DNA from: JAGDZR01 sp049115695
GTDB taxonomy: Bacteria; Bacteroidota; Bacteroidia; Cytophagales; Cyclobacteriaceae
Length of the DNA stretch: 64,000 nt
Direction: 5' to 3'
NCBI GenBank assembly: GCA_049115695.1
Contig: JAGDZR010000010.1
Location: 124,001-188,000 of the forward strand
Shown here: piece by piece, positions 27,626-35,532 of the stretch
Position numbering within the stretch: the first letter of the stretch is position 1
How the letters are laid out: every line of letters begins with the position of its first letter
Notes under the pieces: generated by a model
What the model was told of the DNA's origin: nothing
Database searches by the model: none
What the model saw: only the letters and a program-made list of their open reading frames with translations
Position numbers and translations under genes: made by a program

Positions 27626-28217
27626 TAACCTTCAGTTTTGGTTCTATTTCTTTTATTAATATTCTTAACGATTCATCCAAGGATAAATCTGCGGTGTTGA
27701 TTCGAACATCTGGATTAGCAGGGATTTCGAATGGTGAATCAATTCCTGTAAAATTAGGAATAAGGCCTTTACGGGCTTTTGCGTATAAGCCCTTAACATC
27801 GCGACTCTCACAAACTTCAAGTGGACAATCTACATGCACCTCAATAAAGTTTATATCACCAACTAAATCCTTTGCTATTTGTCTTTCTTCCTCAAATGGT
27901 GAAATAAAAGCAGTGATCACAACAAGTCCTGCATCTATAAACAAACCCGAAACTTCACTAATTCGTCGAATATTTTCCCTACGACTGGTGTCGCTAAAAT
28001 CGAGATCCCTATTTAAGCCAGAACGCACATTATCCCCATCCAGAATATACGTCTGAATCCCCTTATTAAATAAGTAAGTTTCCAACTGACTGGCCAGGGT
28101 TGACTTTCCTGAGCCTGATAATCCTGTTAGCCAAATTAACTTTGGCGAAAACCCATTTCTCTTTATTCTATCCTCCTTTTTGACCATATGGTCGTGAGGG
28201 ATTACATTTTCATTCAT
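27618..28217 (-). CDS. cysC: Adenylylsulfate kinase CysC
   Basis: CysC phosphorylates APS to PAPS, the sulfate donor of all sulfotransferases. From the ATG at 28217 the protein is 199 aa; an upstream TTG at 28238 would add seven residues. It has the Walker A GLSGSGKST (32-40), the DGDNVRSGLNRDLDFS substrate motif, RRENIRRISEVS, and the lid segment KGLYAKARKG. As the first gene of cysC-cysD-cysN-cysQ-OPX-wzc-sulfotransferase it shows that PAPS is the intended product. No PAPS reductase or sulfite reductase gene follows. Confidence 0.95.
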   Translation of the reverse strand: MNENVIPHDHMVKKEDRIKRNGFSPKLIWLTGLSGSGKSTLASQLETYLFNKGIQTYILDGDNVRSGLNRDLDFSDTSRRENIRRISEVSGLFIDAGLVVITAFISPFEEERQIAKDLVGDINFIEVHVDCPLEVCESRDVKGLYAKARKGLIPNFTGIDSPFEIPANPDVRINTADLSLDESLRILIKEIEPKLKVNE

Positions 28218-28268
28218 GCCAAAATCGGGCTTGGTCAAAATTTTTTTGGGTTTCAGATCGCGAAGTTA

Positions 28269-28276
28269 CAAAGGAA
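28269..28276 (-). promoter_or_regulatory. Weak -7-like box upstream of the cysC operon
   Basis: On the minus strand TTCCTTTG differs from TAnnTTTG at one position. It lies in the 74-bp gap between the UDP-HexNAc dehydrogenase stop and cysC, about 50 bp before the cysC ATG. No -33 box with good spacing was found, so the operon could instead be read through from the nucleotide-sugar genes. Confidence 0.25.
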
Positions 28277-28291
28277 AGTTTAATTCAACTT

Positions 28292-29545
28292 CTAAAGTCT
28301 TCCATCTACGAATTTGGGATTTAGAATTGATTTTACATCGTAAACAATGGAATTAGACTTGCTTATGGCATTCCAGTCAAATTCTAAAAATTGTTCGTGT
28401 GCAACAGCCAATATTATTCCGTCATAGATATCAAAGTTTGGATTCTCTATCAGGTCTATTCCATACTCTTCCATTACTTCTTTTGGATCGGCATTGGAGT
28501 CAAACACATCCGTGTCAATTCCAAACTCCTCCAATTCATAAACAATATCCACAACTTTTGTATTGCGAATGTCAGGACAATTTTCCTTAAAAGTTATTCC
28601 CAGAATAAGCATTTTAGTTTTTTCATGAAATCTCTCTTTTCTTGCCAGAAGCTTTACCACCTTTTGTGCAATCCAAGCCCCCATTTCATCATTAATTTTT
28701 CGACCACTTAGAATAATCTGAGATTTGTAGCCCAGCTCCTCAGATTTATGAGTCAAATAATACGGATCAACACCTATACAATGTCCGCCTACCAGTCCTG
28801 GAGTAAATTTCAAAAAATTCCATTTAGTGCCCGCGGCAGCTAGCACTTCATGTGTGTCTAGTTCCATCCTCTCGAAAATCATTGCAAGTTCATTGATAAA
28901 TGCAATATTGACATCTCTTTGAGCATTTTCAATTGCCTTTGCGGCCTCCGCAACTCTGATTGAACTGACTAAAAATGTGCCTGCCCCAATAATTTCTCTA
29001 TAAAGTGCATCTATTTTTGCAGCGACTTTCGGGGTACTGCCACTTGTTACTTTTTGTATAGTTGTTAACCGATGAACTTTGTCTCCCGGATTAACACGCT
29101 CGGGAGAATAGCCACAAAAGAAATGTTTATTGAATTTTAAACCACTTCCCTTTTCCAATATTGGAACACAGATTTCCTCAGTACAACCTGGAAAGACTGT
29201 CGACTCGTATATAACAATATCTCCTTCCTCAAGTAAGTTCGACACAGTTTTTGTCGCTCTTCGAAGAATTGTTAAATCAGGATTTTTGTTTCTGTCAATA
29301 GGAGTTGGAACGGTAACAATATAAATATTACACGATTTTAGATCATTTGAATTGGATGTAAATACAATCCCCTCGGCTTGCTGAAGTGCTTCTCTCTCAA
29401 CCTCTTTTGTTAAATCAATTCCTGACGAAAGGTCTGAAATTCTCTTACTTGACACATCATAACCAACAACTTCAAATTTCTTTTGAAATTCAATAGCCAA
29501 GGGAAGTCCTACATATCCAAGTCCGATTACTCCAATTTTAGTCAT
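28292..29545 (-). CDS. UDP-N-acetylhexosamine 6-dehydrogenase (TviB/WbpA/WbpO type)
   Basis: It oxidises C6 of a UDP-HexNAc in two steps to give a UDP-HexNAc uronate, using NAD. From the ATG at 29545 the protein is 417 aa. It has the NAD loop IGVIGLGYVGLPLA at the N-terminus, TVPTPID, and the FPGCTEE segment. The GYSPERVNPGDK motif marks the UDP-HexNAc branch rather than UDP-glucose dehydrogenase. The catalytic cysteine is C256 in GGHCIGVDPYYLTHK. The upstream TTG extension would overlap UDP-xylose synthase by about 47 bp, whereas the ATG overlaps it by 8 bp. It implies a HexNAc uronic acid in the polymer. The hexosamine epimer is not resolved. Confidence 0.88.
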   Translation of the reverse strand: MTKIGVIGLGYVGLPLAIEFQKKFEVVGYDVSSKRISDLSSGIDLTKEVEREALQQAEGIVFTSNSNDLKSCNIYIVTVPTPIDRNKNPDLTILRRATKTVSNLLEEGDIVIYESTVFPGCTEEICVPILEKGSGLKFNKHFFCGYSPERVNPGDKVHRLTTIQKVTSGSTPKVAAKIDALYREIIGAGTFLVSSIRVAEAAKAIENAQRDVNIAFINELAMIFERMELDTHEVLAAAGTKWNFLKFTPGLVGGHCIGVDPYYLTHKSEELGYKSQIILSGRKINDEMGAWIAQKVVKLLARKERFHEKTKMLILGITFKENCPDIRNTKVVDIVYELEEFGIDTDVFDSNADPKEVMEEYGIDLIENPNFDIYDGIILAVAHEQFLEFDWNAISKSNSIVYDVKSILNPKFVDGRL

Positions 29546-30479
29546 TACCGACCTTGGTTTTAAAATATTCCAACGTAGGCTCAAGTCCCATTGAACGTGT
29601 ATACTTTGGCTCCCAAGCTAAAAGTTTTTTTGCCAGTGAAATATCCGGTTTTCTTTGTTTGGGATCATCTTTGGGAAGAGGATGATAGACTAATTTTGAT
29701 TTACTTTCTGTTAGTCGAAGTATTTCTTCTCCGAATTCGTTTATTGTAATTTCTTCTGGGTTTCCAATATTCACCGGACCAGCATAATCACTTTTTAATA
29801 GCCGATAAATGCCTTCAACTAAATCATCAACATAGGTGAATGACCTTGTTTGTGTCCCATCACCAAATGCTGTTAAATCTTCTCCTCTGAGCGCCTGAGA
29901 TACAAACGCAGGAAGTACCCTTCCATCATCTAATCTCATTCTTGGTCCAAAGGTGTTGAATATTCTCACCATACGAGTCTCAAGACCGTGATAGGTATGA
30001 TATGCCATAGTTAAAGCCTCTTGAAACCTTTTGGCTTCATCGTAGACCCCTCTTGGACCTACAGGGTTTACATTGCCCCAATAATCCTCTTTTTGTGGAT
30101 GTACCAGCGGATCGCCATAGACTTCAGATGTACTTGCCACTAAAATTCTAGCGTTTTTTTCCTTTGCTAACCCTAGACAATTATGCGTTCCCAGTGAACC
30201 AACTTTCATCGTTTGAATAGGCATTTTCAAATAATCAATCGGACTTGCCGGTGAGGCGAAATGCATGATTACATCTAAATCGCCAGGAATATGAATGAAC
30301 TTGGACACATCATGATGATGAAACTCAAATTGTTCGAGACTGAATAAATGTTCAATGTTAGATAAAGAACCCGTGATCAGGTTATCCATTCCAATTACTC
30401 TAAAACCTTCTTTAATAAACCGGTCACATAAATGTGATCCCAAAAAGCCAGCTGCTCCAGTTATTAATGCTTTCTTCAT
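29538..30479 (-). CDS. UDP-glucuronate decarboxylase (UDP-xylose synthase)
   Basis: It decarboxylates UDP-glucuronate to UDP-xylose. This extended SDR enzyme of 313 aa has the N-terminal GAAGFLGSH (8-16), the family segment MHFASPASP (72-80), ASTSEVYGDP with E119, and GPRGVYDEAKRFQE, whose catalytic pair is Y146/K150. These are characteristic of UXS rather than generic epimerases. It overlaps rmlC by 4 bp and the downstream UDP-HexNAc dehydrogenase by 8 bp. Its substrate needs a UDP-glucose dehydrogenase, which is not seen in the window. Confidence 0.92.
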   Translation of the reverse strand: MKKALITGAAGFLGSHLCDRFIKEGFRVIGMDNLITGSLSNIEHLFSLEQFEFHHHDVSKFIHIPGDLDVIMHFASPASPIDYLKMPIQTMKVGSLGTHNCLGLAKEKNARILVASTSEVYGDPLVHPQKEDYWGNVNPVGPRGVYDEAKRFQEALTMAYHTYHGLETRMVRIFNTFGPRMRLDDGRVLPAFVSQALRGEDLTAFGDGTQTRSFTYVDDLVEGIYRLLKSDYAGPVNIGNPEEITINEFGEEILRLTESKSKLVYHPLPKDDPKQRKPDISLAKKLLAWEPKYTRSMGLEPTLEYFKTKVGND

Positions 30480-31042
30480 TCTTGATTATAAGTGAATTCG
30501 TTATCAATTTCCTTAAGTGGACTCAGGTTTCGATCTTTGTTAGATAAAATGATAGCATCCAAGTCAATCTGCCAATCTATAGTTAGAGTTGGATCATTGT
30601 AAATGATACCAGAATCAAAATCTGGAGCATATTCATTATCTATCGCATACATAAACCTTGCAGATTCAGACTTGACTACAAAACCGTGTGCAAAACCACG
30701 AGGAATATAAAAATGATTCTGGTTTTTTTCAGTAAGTAAGACAGATTCCCATTGTCCAAAAGTTGGGGAACCTATTCTTAAATCCACCGCAACATCTAAT
30801 ACCTCTCCAACAATAACTGACACCAGTTTTGCCTGTGAGTATGGATGTTTCTGAAAATGTAGGCCTCTTAAAACTCCATAGGATGATTTCGACTGATTGA
30901 TTTGAACTACCTCAAAGCCAATGTTCAAATCATCCTTAAGCTTTCTTTTATTAAATCCTTCGTAGAAAAACCCTCTGCTATCGTCAAATACCTGTGGCCT
31001 AAATAATACAGTGTCTGCTAGCTTTGTCTCAAATTTCTCCAT
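30476..31042 (-). CDS. rmlC: dTDP-4-dehydrorhamnose 3,5-epimerase RmlC
   Basis: This is the third enzyme of dTDP-L-rhamnose synthesis. The 188-residue cupin has DSRGFFYE, the QINQSKSSYGVLRGLHFQ catalytic region with its His, DVAVDLR, and FYIPRGFAHGFVV. The ATG at 31042 is chosen; the codon before it is a TTG. The start overlaps the rmlA stop (TGATG). It sits in the order rmlB-rmlA-rmlC on the transcript. No rmlD is present in the window. Confidence 0.95.
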   Translation of the reverse strand: MEKFETKLADTVLFRPQVFDDSRGFFYEGFNKRKLKDDLNIGFEVVQINQSKSSYGVLRGLHFQKHPYSQAKLVSVIVGEVLDVAVDLRIGSPTFGQWESVLLTEKNQNHFYIPRGFAHGFVVKSESARFMYAIDNEYAPDFDSGIIYNDPTLTIDWQIDLDAIILSNKDRNLSPLKEIDNEFTYNQE

Positions 31043-31902
31043 CAATGCAACAATCTTTTCAAATACTCACCGTAACCACTTTTCGTTAGTGGATCAGCCA
31101 ATCGTGACAACTGTTCCGAATCAATGAAATCCATCTTATACGCAATCTCTTCAATACACGAAATTTTTAAGCCCTGCCTCGACTCAATGGCCTTGACAAA
31201 ATCACCTGCTTCTTGTAGGGAATCGATCGTTCCAGTATCGAGCCAAGCTGTACCCCTATCCAGCACCTGCACCTTCAATTCTCCCTTCGAGAGGTATTCG
31301 TTATTTACAGTCGTAATTTCCAATTCTCCTCTGGCACTAGGTTCAATATTCTTCGAAATTTCAACAACTCTATTATCATAAAAGTATAAACCTGGAACAG
31401 CGTAATTAGACTTTGGGTTCTTAGGCTTTTCTTCAATTGAAATAGCTGTTTTATTTTCATCAAACTCTACCACACCATACCGTTCTGGATCATTGACGCG
31501 ATAGGCAAATACAATTCCTCCATATGGATTTGTACACGCCTTTAGTTTCTTGGGTAATCCAGACGCATAAAATATGTTATCCCCGAGTATGAGAGCGACT
31601 TGATCGTTCCCTATAAACTCCTCACCTATGATAAATGCTTGAGCAAGGCCCTCAGGTTTGGGTTGTACGGCGTAGGAAAAACAGCAGCCCAATCCAGAAC
31701 CATCTCCTAACAATTCCTCAAACATTGGCAGATCCCTTGGAGTCGAAATGATAAGTATTTCTCTTATCCCAGAAAGCATCAGTATTGACAATGGATAGTA
31801 AATCATAGGCTTGTCGTATACAGGTAATATCTGTTTACTTACCGCCATGGTTAGTGGATGAAGTCTAGTTCCAGATCCTCCAGCTAAGATTATTCCTTTC
31901 AT
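31042..31902 (-). CDS. rmlA: Glucose-1-phosphate thymidylyltransferase RmlA
   Basis: It makes dTDP-glucose from dTTP and glucose-1-phosphate. The 286-residue protein is the standard length. It has the nucleotide-binding signature ILAGGSGTRLHPLT, KQILPVYDKPMIYYPLS, the metal Asp in LILGDNIFY, and VSIEEKPKNPKSNYAV-like downstream elements. Its start abuts the rmlB stop with a 1-bp overlap. It feeds rmlB and rmlC of the same operon. Confidence 0.96.
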   Translation of the reverse strand: MKGIILAGGSGTRLHPLTMAVSKQILPVYDKPMIYYPLSILMLSGIREILIISTPRDLPMFEELLGDGSGLGCCFSYAVQPKPEGLAQAFIIGEEFIGNDQVALILGDNIFYASGLPKKLKACTNPYGGIVFAYRVNDPERYGVVEFDENKTAISIEEKPKNPKSNYAVPGLYFYDNRVVEISKNIEPSARGELEITTVNNEYLSKGELKVQVLDRGTAWLDTGTIDSLQEAGDFVKAIESRQGLKISCIEEIAYKMDFIDSEQLSRLADPLTKSGYGEYLKRLLH

Positions 31903-32945
31903 TATTTATAATGTTGATTGTAATAATTTTGATAGTCACCGGATGTAACATTGTCCAACCATGGCTGATTTTCCATGTACCATCTAACTGTTTTCCTAAG
32001 TCCTTCCTCAAATTGAAGAGACGGTTCCCATCCCAATTCTTGTTTTATTTTAGATGCGTCTATGGCATATCTCATATCGTGACCTGCTCTATCTTGAACA
32101 TACGTTATTAACTTCTCTGATTCACCAAGTTCTCTACCTAGTTCCTCATCCATGACTTGACATAGAAGTTTTATGAGATCAATATTCTTCCATTCATTGA
32201 ACCCGCCAATATTATAAGTTTCCCCATCACTTCCTTTATGAAAAACAATGTCAATAGCTGATGCATGATCCTCTACATATAACCAATCACGAATATTCTC
32301 TCCTTTCCCATAAATAGGAATTGGTTTGTTATTCCTAATATTATTTAAGGCCAAAGGAATCAATTTCTCAGGAAAATGATTAGGCCCATAATTGTTTGAG
32401 CAATTGCTAATAACAACCTTCATTCCATATGTATTGGCATATGCTCTTACAAAATGATCGGAAGCAGCTTTTGAGGCAGAATATGGAGATTTTGGGTCAT
32501 ATGACGTTTCCTCTGTGAATAAACCTTCATTTCCCAGAGATCCATATACTTCATCTGTCGACACATGATAAAACTTTTTATTACCAAAGTCATTCCAGGT
32601 ATTCTTTGCAGCGTTTAGTAAGTTTACCGTGCCTATTACGTTCGTTTCAACGAAAGCATTCGGATTGGTAATTGAGCGGTCCACATGTGACTCTGCCGCA
32701 AGGTGAATCACTCCATCAAACTGATTTTCCTTAAAAATTTTCAGCAAATAATCTCCATCCAAAATATCGCCTCGGAGAAAATGATAATTAGAAGCTCCTT
32801 CTATATCCTTTAGGTTCTCTAGGTTACCAGCATAAGTAAGTTTGTCCAAGTTGAATATTTGATAATCTGGATAGTTTGTTACAAACCTTCTGACCACATG
32901 AGATCCGATGAACCCGGCTCCACCAGTAATTAGTATTTTTTTCAT
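31902..32945 (-). CDS. rmlB: dTDP-glucose 4,6-dehydratase RmlB
   Basis: It converts dTDP-glucose to dTDP-4-keto-6-deoxyglucose. The 347-residue SDR enzyme has ITGGAGFIGSHVVRRF at the start, DKLTYAGNLENL, HLAAESHVDRSI, the catalytic STDEVYGSLG, YSASKAASDHFVRAY and SNNYGPNHFPEKLIPL, all diagnostic. It overlaps the upstream UDP-glucuronate epimerase by 4 bp and rmlA by 1 bp. Confidence 0.97.
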   Translation of the reverse strand: MKKILITGGAGFIGSHVVRRFVTNYPDYQIFNLDKLTYAGNLENLKDIEGASNYHFLRGDILDGDYLLKIFKENQFDGVIHLAAESHVDRSITNPNAFVETNVIGTVNLLNAAKNTWNDFGNKKFYHVSTDEVYGSLGNEGLFTEETSYDPKSPYSASKAASDHFVRAYANTYGMKVVISNCSNNYGPNHFPEKLIPLALNNIRNNKPIPIYGKGENIRDWLYVEDHASAIDIVFHKGSDGETYNIGGFNEWKNIDLIKLLCQVMDEELGRELGESEKLITYVQDRAGHDMRYAIDASKIKQELGWEPSLQFEEGLRKTVRWYMENQPWLDNVTSGDYQNYYNQHYK

Positions 32946-33961
32946 TTTTCGTAATAATTCTTATACCAGTTTACAAAATTTTGTACTCCAATTTCAATAG
33001 GTGTATTCGGCTTATAGCCTATCACATTGATCAATTGGGAAGTATCAGCATATGTTGATTGGACGTCTCCTTTTTGAATGGGTTCATAGGAAATATTCGC
33101 TTCTCTCGAAATAGACTTCTCAATTGCTCTCACGAAATCCATTAACTTGACCGGTGAGTTATTTCCAACATTAAATATTCTATAAGGGGCAAAGCTTTTA
33201 TCTGATTGTGGAGACTTTGAATCCCAATCATTATCGGGATGAGCAATTTTTGGAATTAATCGATATATGCTCTCAACTATGTCATCAATGTAAGTAAAAT
33301 CTCGTTTCATATTACCATGATTATAAACACTTATGGGTTTACCTTCTAATATTTTCTTTGTAAATAAGAATAAAGCCATATCCGGTCTTCCCCATGGGCC
33401 ATAAACCGTAAAAAATCTCAATCCAGTAACAGGTAAATTAAAGTTGGACGCGTACGAGTGAGCAATTAATTCATTCGCTTTTTTTGTAGCCGCATACAAC
33501 GATATTGGATGATCTACCGTGTCGGTAACTCTAAACGGCATCCTTTCATTAGCACCATAAACCGAACTAGAGGAAGCATAGATTACGTGTCTGACTCCTA
33601 ATTCTTTGCAACATTCAAGTAGATTTACAAATCCAGTAATATTGGTATTTGTATAAGCAAATGGGTTAATCAAAGAGTATCTCACCCCAGCCTGTGCAGC
33701 CAGGTTAATTACAAACTCAAATTCATGCTCTTTAAAATCGCTCTTCAACTCTTGATCTGCAAGGTCTTTATTTAAGAATGTAAAATTTTCGTAACTATTT
33801 AGATTTGACAATCTGGACTTTTTCAGGTTTGGATCATAATAATCATTCAGATTGTCCAATCCAACCACCTCATATCCCTCATCCAACAATCGCTTACTCA
33901 AATGAAATCCAATAAAACCAGCAGCACCGGTAACTAATATTGGCTTTGATGTCTCAATCAT
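32942..33961 (-). CDS. UDP-glucuronate 4-epimerase
   Basis: It interconverts UDP-glucuronate and UDP-galacturonate, so galacturonic acid is a likely component of the polymer. The 339-residue SDR protein has VTGAAGFIGFHLSKRLL, the family segment LDNLNDYYDPNLKKSRL, NLAAQAGVRYS and ASSSSVYGANERMPF. The catalytic pair lies in SLYAATKKANE, followed by RFFTVYGPWGRPDMALFLF. The DNLNDYYD and GPWGRPDMA elements separate GAE/LpsL-type enzymes from GalE. It is the first gene of the nucleotide-sugar operon and is divergent from ccmB with a 28-bp gap. A TATTTTTG on the minus strand (34048-34041), inside ccmB, could be its -7 box. Confidence 0.92.
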   Translation of the reverse strand: MIETSKPILVTGAAGFIGFHLSKRLLDEGYEVVGLDNLNDYYDPNLKKSRLSNLNSYENFTFLNKDLADQELKSDFKEHEFEFVINLAAQAGVRYSLINPFAYTNTNITGFVNLLECCKELGVRHVIYASSSSVYGANERMPFRVTDTVDHPISLYAATKKANELIAHSYASNFNLPVTGLRFFTVYGPWGRPDMALFLFTKKILEGKPISVYNHGNMKRDFTYIDDIVESIYRLIPKIAHPDNDWDSKSPQSDKSFAPYRIFNVGNNSPVKLMDFVRAIEKSISREANISYEPIQKGDVQSTYADTSQLINVIGYKPNTPIEIGVQNFVNWYKNYYEK

Positions 33962-33977
33962 TTAAAAATCGCTTCTA

Positions 33978-33985
33978 TACTTTTG
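33978..33985 (+). promoter_or_regulatory. Candidate -7 box for the ccm operon (TACTTTTG)
   Basis: This is an exact TAnnTTTG match in the 28-bp gap between divergent genes. The GTG start of ccmB lies only 4 bp downstream, so the ccmB message would be leaderless or nearly so if the box is used. No -33 box with usual spacing was seen. Confidence 0.3.
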
Positions 33986-33989
33986 CCAG

Positions 33990-34640
33990 GTGAAAGAAAT
34001 ATTCGCTATCGTAAAAAAGGAATACCTGGTAGATTCCCGGCAAAAATATCTTATTGCGGGAATTGCTCTGTACATTTTCGCAACAATCTACATTTCTTAC
34101 CTCACGTTTAACAACATTATCAATAGCACAACCTGGAATGCCTTGTTCTGGATCATCTTATTATTTGCCTCGCTTACTGGCATTGGCAAAAGCTTTATCC
34201 AGGAAGAAAACCGATCTTATTACTACTATTTCCTAATAAAACCCACCAATATTCTATTAGGAAAATTGATCTACTATACCGTATATGAATTTGTTTTATT
34301 GGCGCTCACATTTGGCTTAGTTACAGTCTTCTTGGGCAATCCACTAAATCAACTCGGACTATTTTTGATCAACTTGGCACTAGGCGCAATGGGTATTGCA
34401 GCAAGTTTCACCATGACATCTGCAATCGCGTCAAAATCGACGAATCAGTCCACAATGCTTGCCGTAATTTCATTTCCAATTATCATTCCTGTACTGATAC
34501 TGGCAGTAAAGAACTCAAAGCAAATCGTCCTCGGTGCTAATTGGGCAGATATCTCAGGGAACACCTTCGCCTTGATCTCTGTGATAGTTGTTATCATTGC
34601 AGTGTCGTTTATTTTATTTCCATATAGCTGGAAAAATTAA
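33990..34640 (+). CDS. ccmB: Heme exporter membrane subunit CcmB
   Basis: This is the permease component of the CcmABC(D) complex, which works on heme delivery to CcmE for c-type cytochrome maturation. The 216-residue protein has six predicted membrane helices. It shows the N-terminal KEIFAIVKKEYLVDSRQK and the FASLTGIGKSFIQEENRSYYYY segment (family: F-x-xE--~G) seen in Bacteroidota CcmB. The start is a GTG at 33990. The ATPase gene ccmA is not adjacent on either side. It is followed after 6 bp by ccmC. Confidence 0.88.
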   Translation: MKEIFAIVKKEYLVDSRQKYLIAGIALYIFATIYISYLTFNNIINSTTWNALFWIILLFASLTGIGKSFIQEENRSYYYYFLIKPTNILLGKLIYYTVYEFVLLALTFGLVTVFLGNPLNQLGLFLINLALGAMGIAASFTMTSAIASKSTNQSTMLAVISFPIIIPVLILAVKNSKQIVLGANWADISGNTFALISVIVVIIAVSFILFPYSWKN

Positions 34641-34646
34641 TCTGAG

Positions 34647-35321
34647 ATGAGATACCTAATAAGGTCACAATGGTGGAAATGGGTGGCAATAGCTTTATTG
34701 TCATATACCTTCATTGGTGGATTTCTTTTCGAGGTTCCCAGACTGCCAATTTTGAACGAAACCATCAGAAATCTGCATTTTCACGTCCCAATGTGGTTTG
34801 GAATGATAATCATCTTCACCATGTCAGTGGTCTATTCTATTAAATTCCTGAAATCCAGGAATTTGGAATTCGATCTAATTGCTAAAGAACTCGTGAACGT
34901 TGGCGTGTTTTTCGGAATTCTCGGCCTGTTAACCGGCATGATTTGGGCAAATTTCACTTGGGGTGAACCATGGAGCAATGACCCAAAACAAAACGGGTCA
35001 GCAATTGCCCTCTTGATCTACTTTGCTTTAATTATTCTAAGAGGTTCAATAAATGATGACATGCAAAAGGCGAGATTAACATCCGTGTACAATATTTTTG
35101 CCTTTGCCGTTCTTATACCTCTCTTATTCATTCTTCCGAGAATGACGGATAGCCTTCACCCTGGCAATGGGGGAAATCCTGGATTTAATGCATATGATCT
35201 GGATAGTAATCTCAGATTGGTTTTTTATCCCGCTGTATTAGGTTGGACACTTCTTGGTATATGGATAGCCACTTTGCGAACCAGAATAGCACTTATTGAG
35301 TTTACAATAGAGAATGAATAG
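34647..35321 (+). CDS. ccmC: Cytochrome c biogenesis protein CcmC
   Basis: This is the heme-binding membrane protein that loads heme onto CcmE. The 224-residue protein has six membrane helices, the periplasmic WWD-like motif as WANFTWGEPWSNDPKQ (about 107-122), and conserved histidines in LHFHVPMWFG (about 43) and DSLHPGNGG (about 172). The WWD segment differs from the proteobacterial form but keeps W, W, D and P. It lies 6 bp after ccmB and overlaps the next small gene by 8 bp. Confidence 0.9.
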   Translation: MRYLIRSQWWKWVAIALLSYTFIGGFLFEVPRLPILNETIRNLHFHVPMWFGMIIIFTMSVVYSIKFLKSRNLEFDLIAKELVNVGVFFGILGLLTGMIWANFTWGEPWSNDPKQNGSAIALLIYFALIILRGSINDDMQKARLTSVYNIFAFAVLIPLLFILPRMTDSLHPGNGGNPGFNAYDLDSNLRLVFYPAVLGWTLLGIWIATLRTRIALIEFTIENE

Positions 35322-35532
35322 ATATACATCGATCATATTGATAATTATGATCTCATCCCTGTCAGCACTGGGTCAATCAGACATAGAGATGGCCGACAAC
35401 TTTAGAGGTGAGGGCAAAATATATGTAGTGGTAGCTGTGGTACTCACCATTCTGGCTGGAGTGTTTCTCTCACTTTTTAAAGCAGAGAAAAGAATTAAGA
35501 AATTGGAAAAGGAATTGGAAGAAAGAAAATGA
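35314..35532 (+). CDS. Small CcmD-like membrane protein
   Basis: This is a 72-residue protein between ccmC and ccmE, the position of ccmD. It has an N-terminal signal-like helix (about 5-20), a short linker, a second helix (about 36-54) and a highly charged tail (KAEKRIKKLEKELEERK). CcmD in other bacteria is a one-helix protein with a charged C-terminus that releases holo-CcmE. The assignment rests on size, topology and gene order rather than clear sequence similarity. It overlaps ccmC by 8 bp and ccmE by 4 bp. Confidence 0.75.
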   Translation: MNRYTSIILIIMISSLSALGQSDIEMADNFRGEGKIYVVVAVVLTILAGVFLSLFKAEKRIKKLEKELEERK

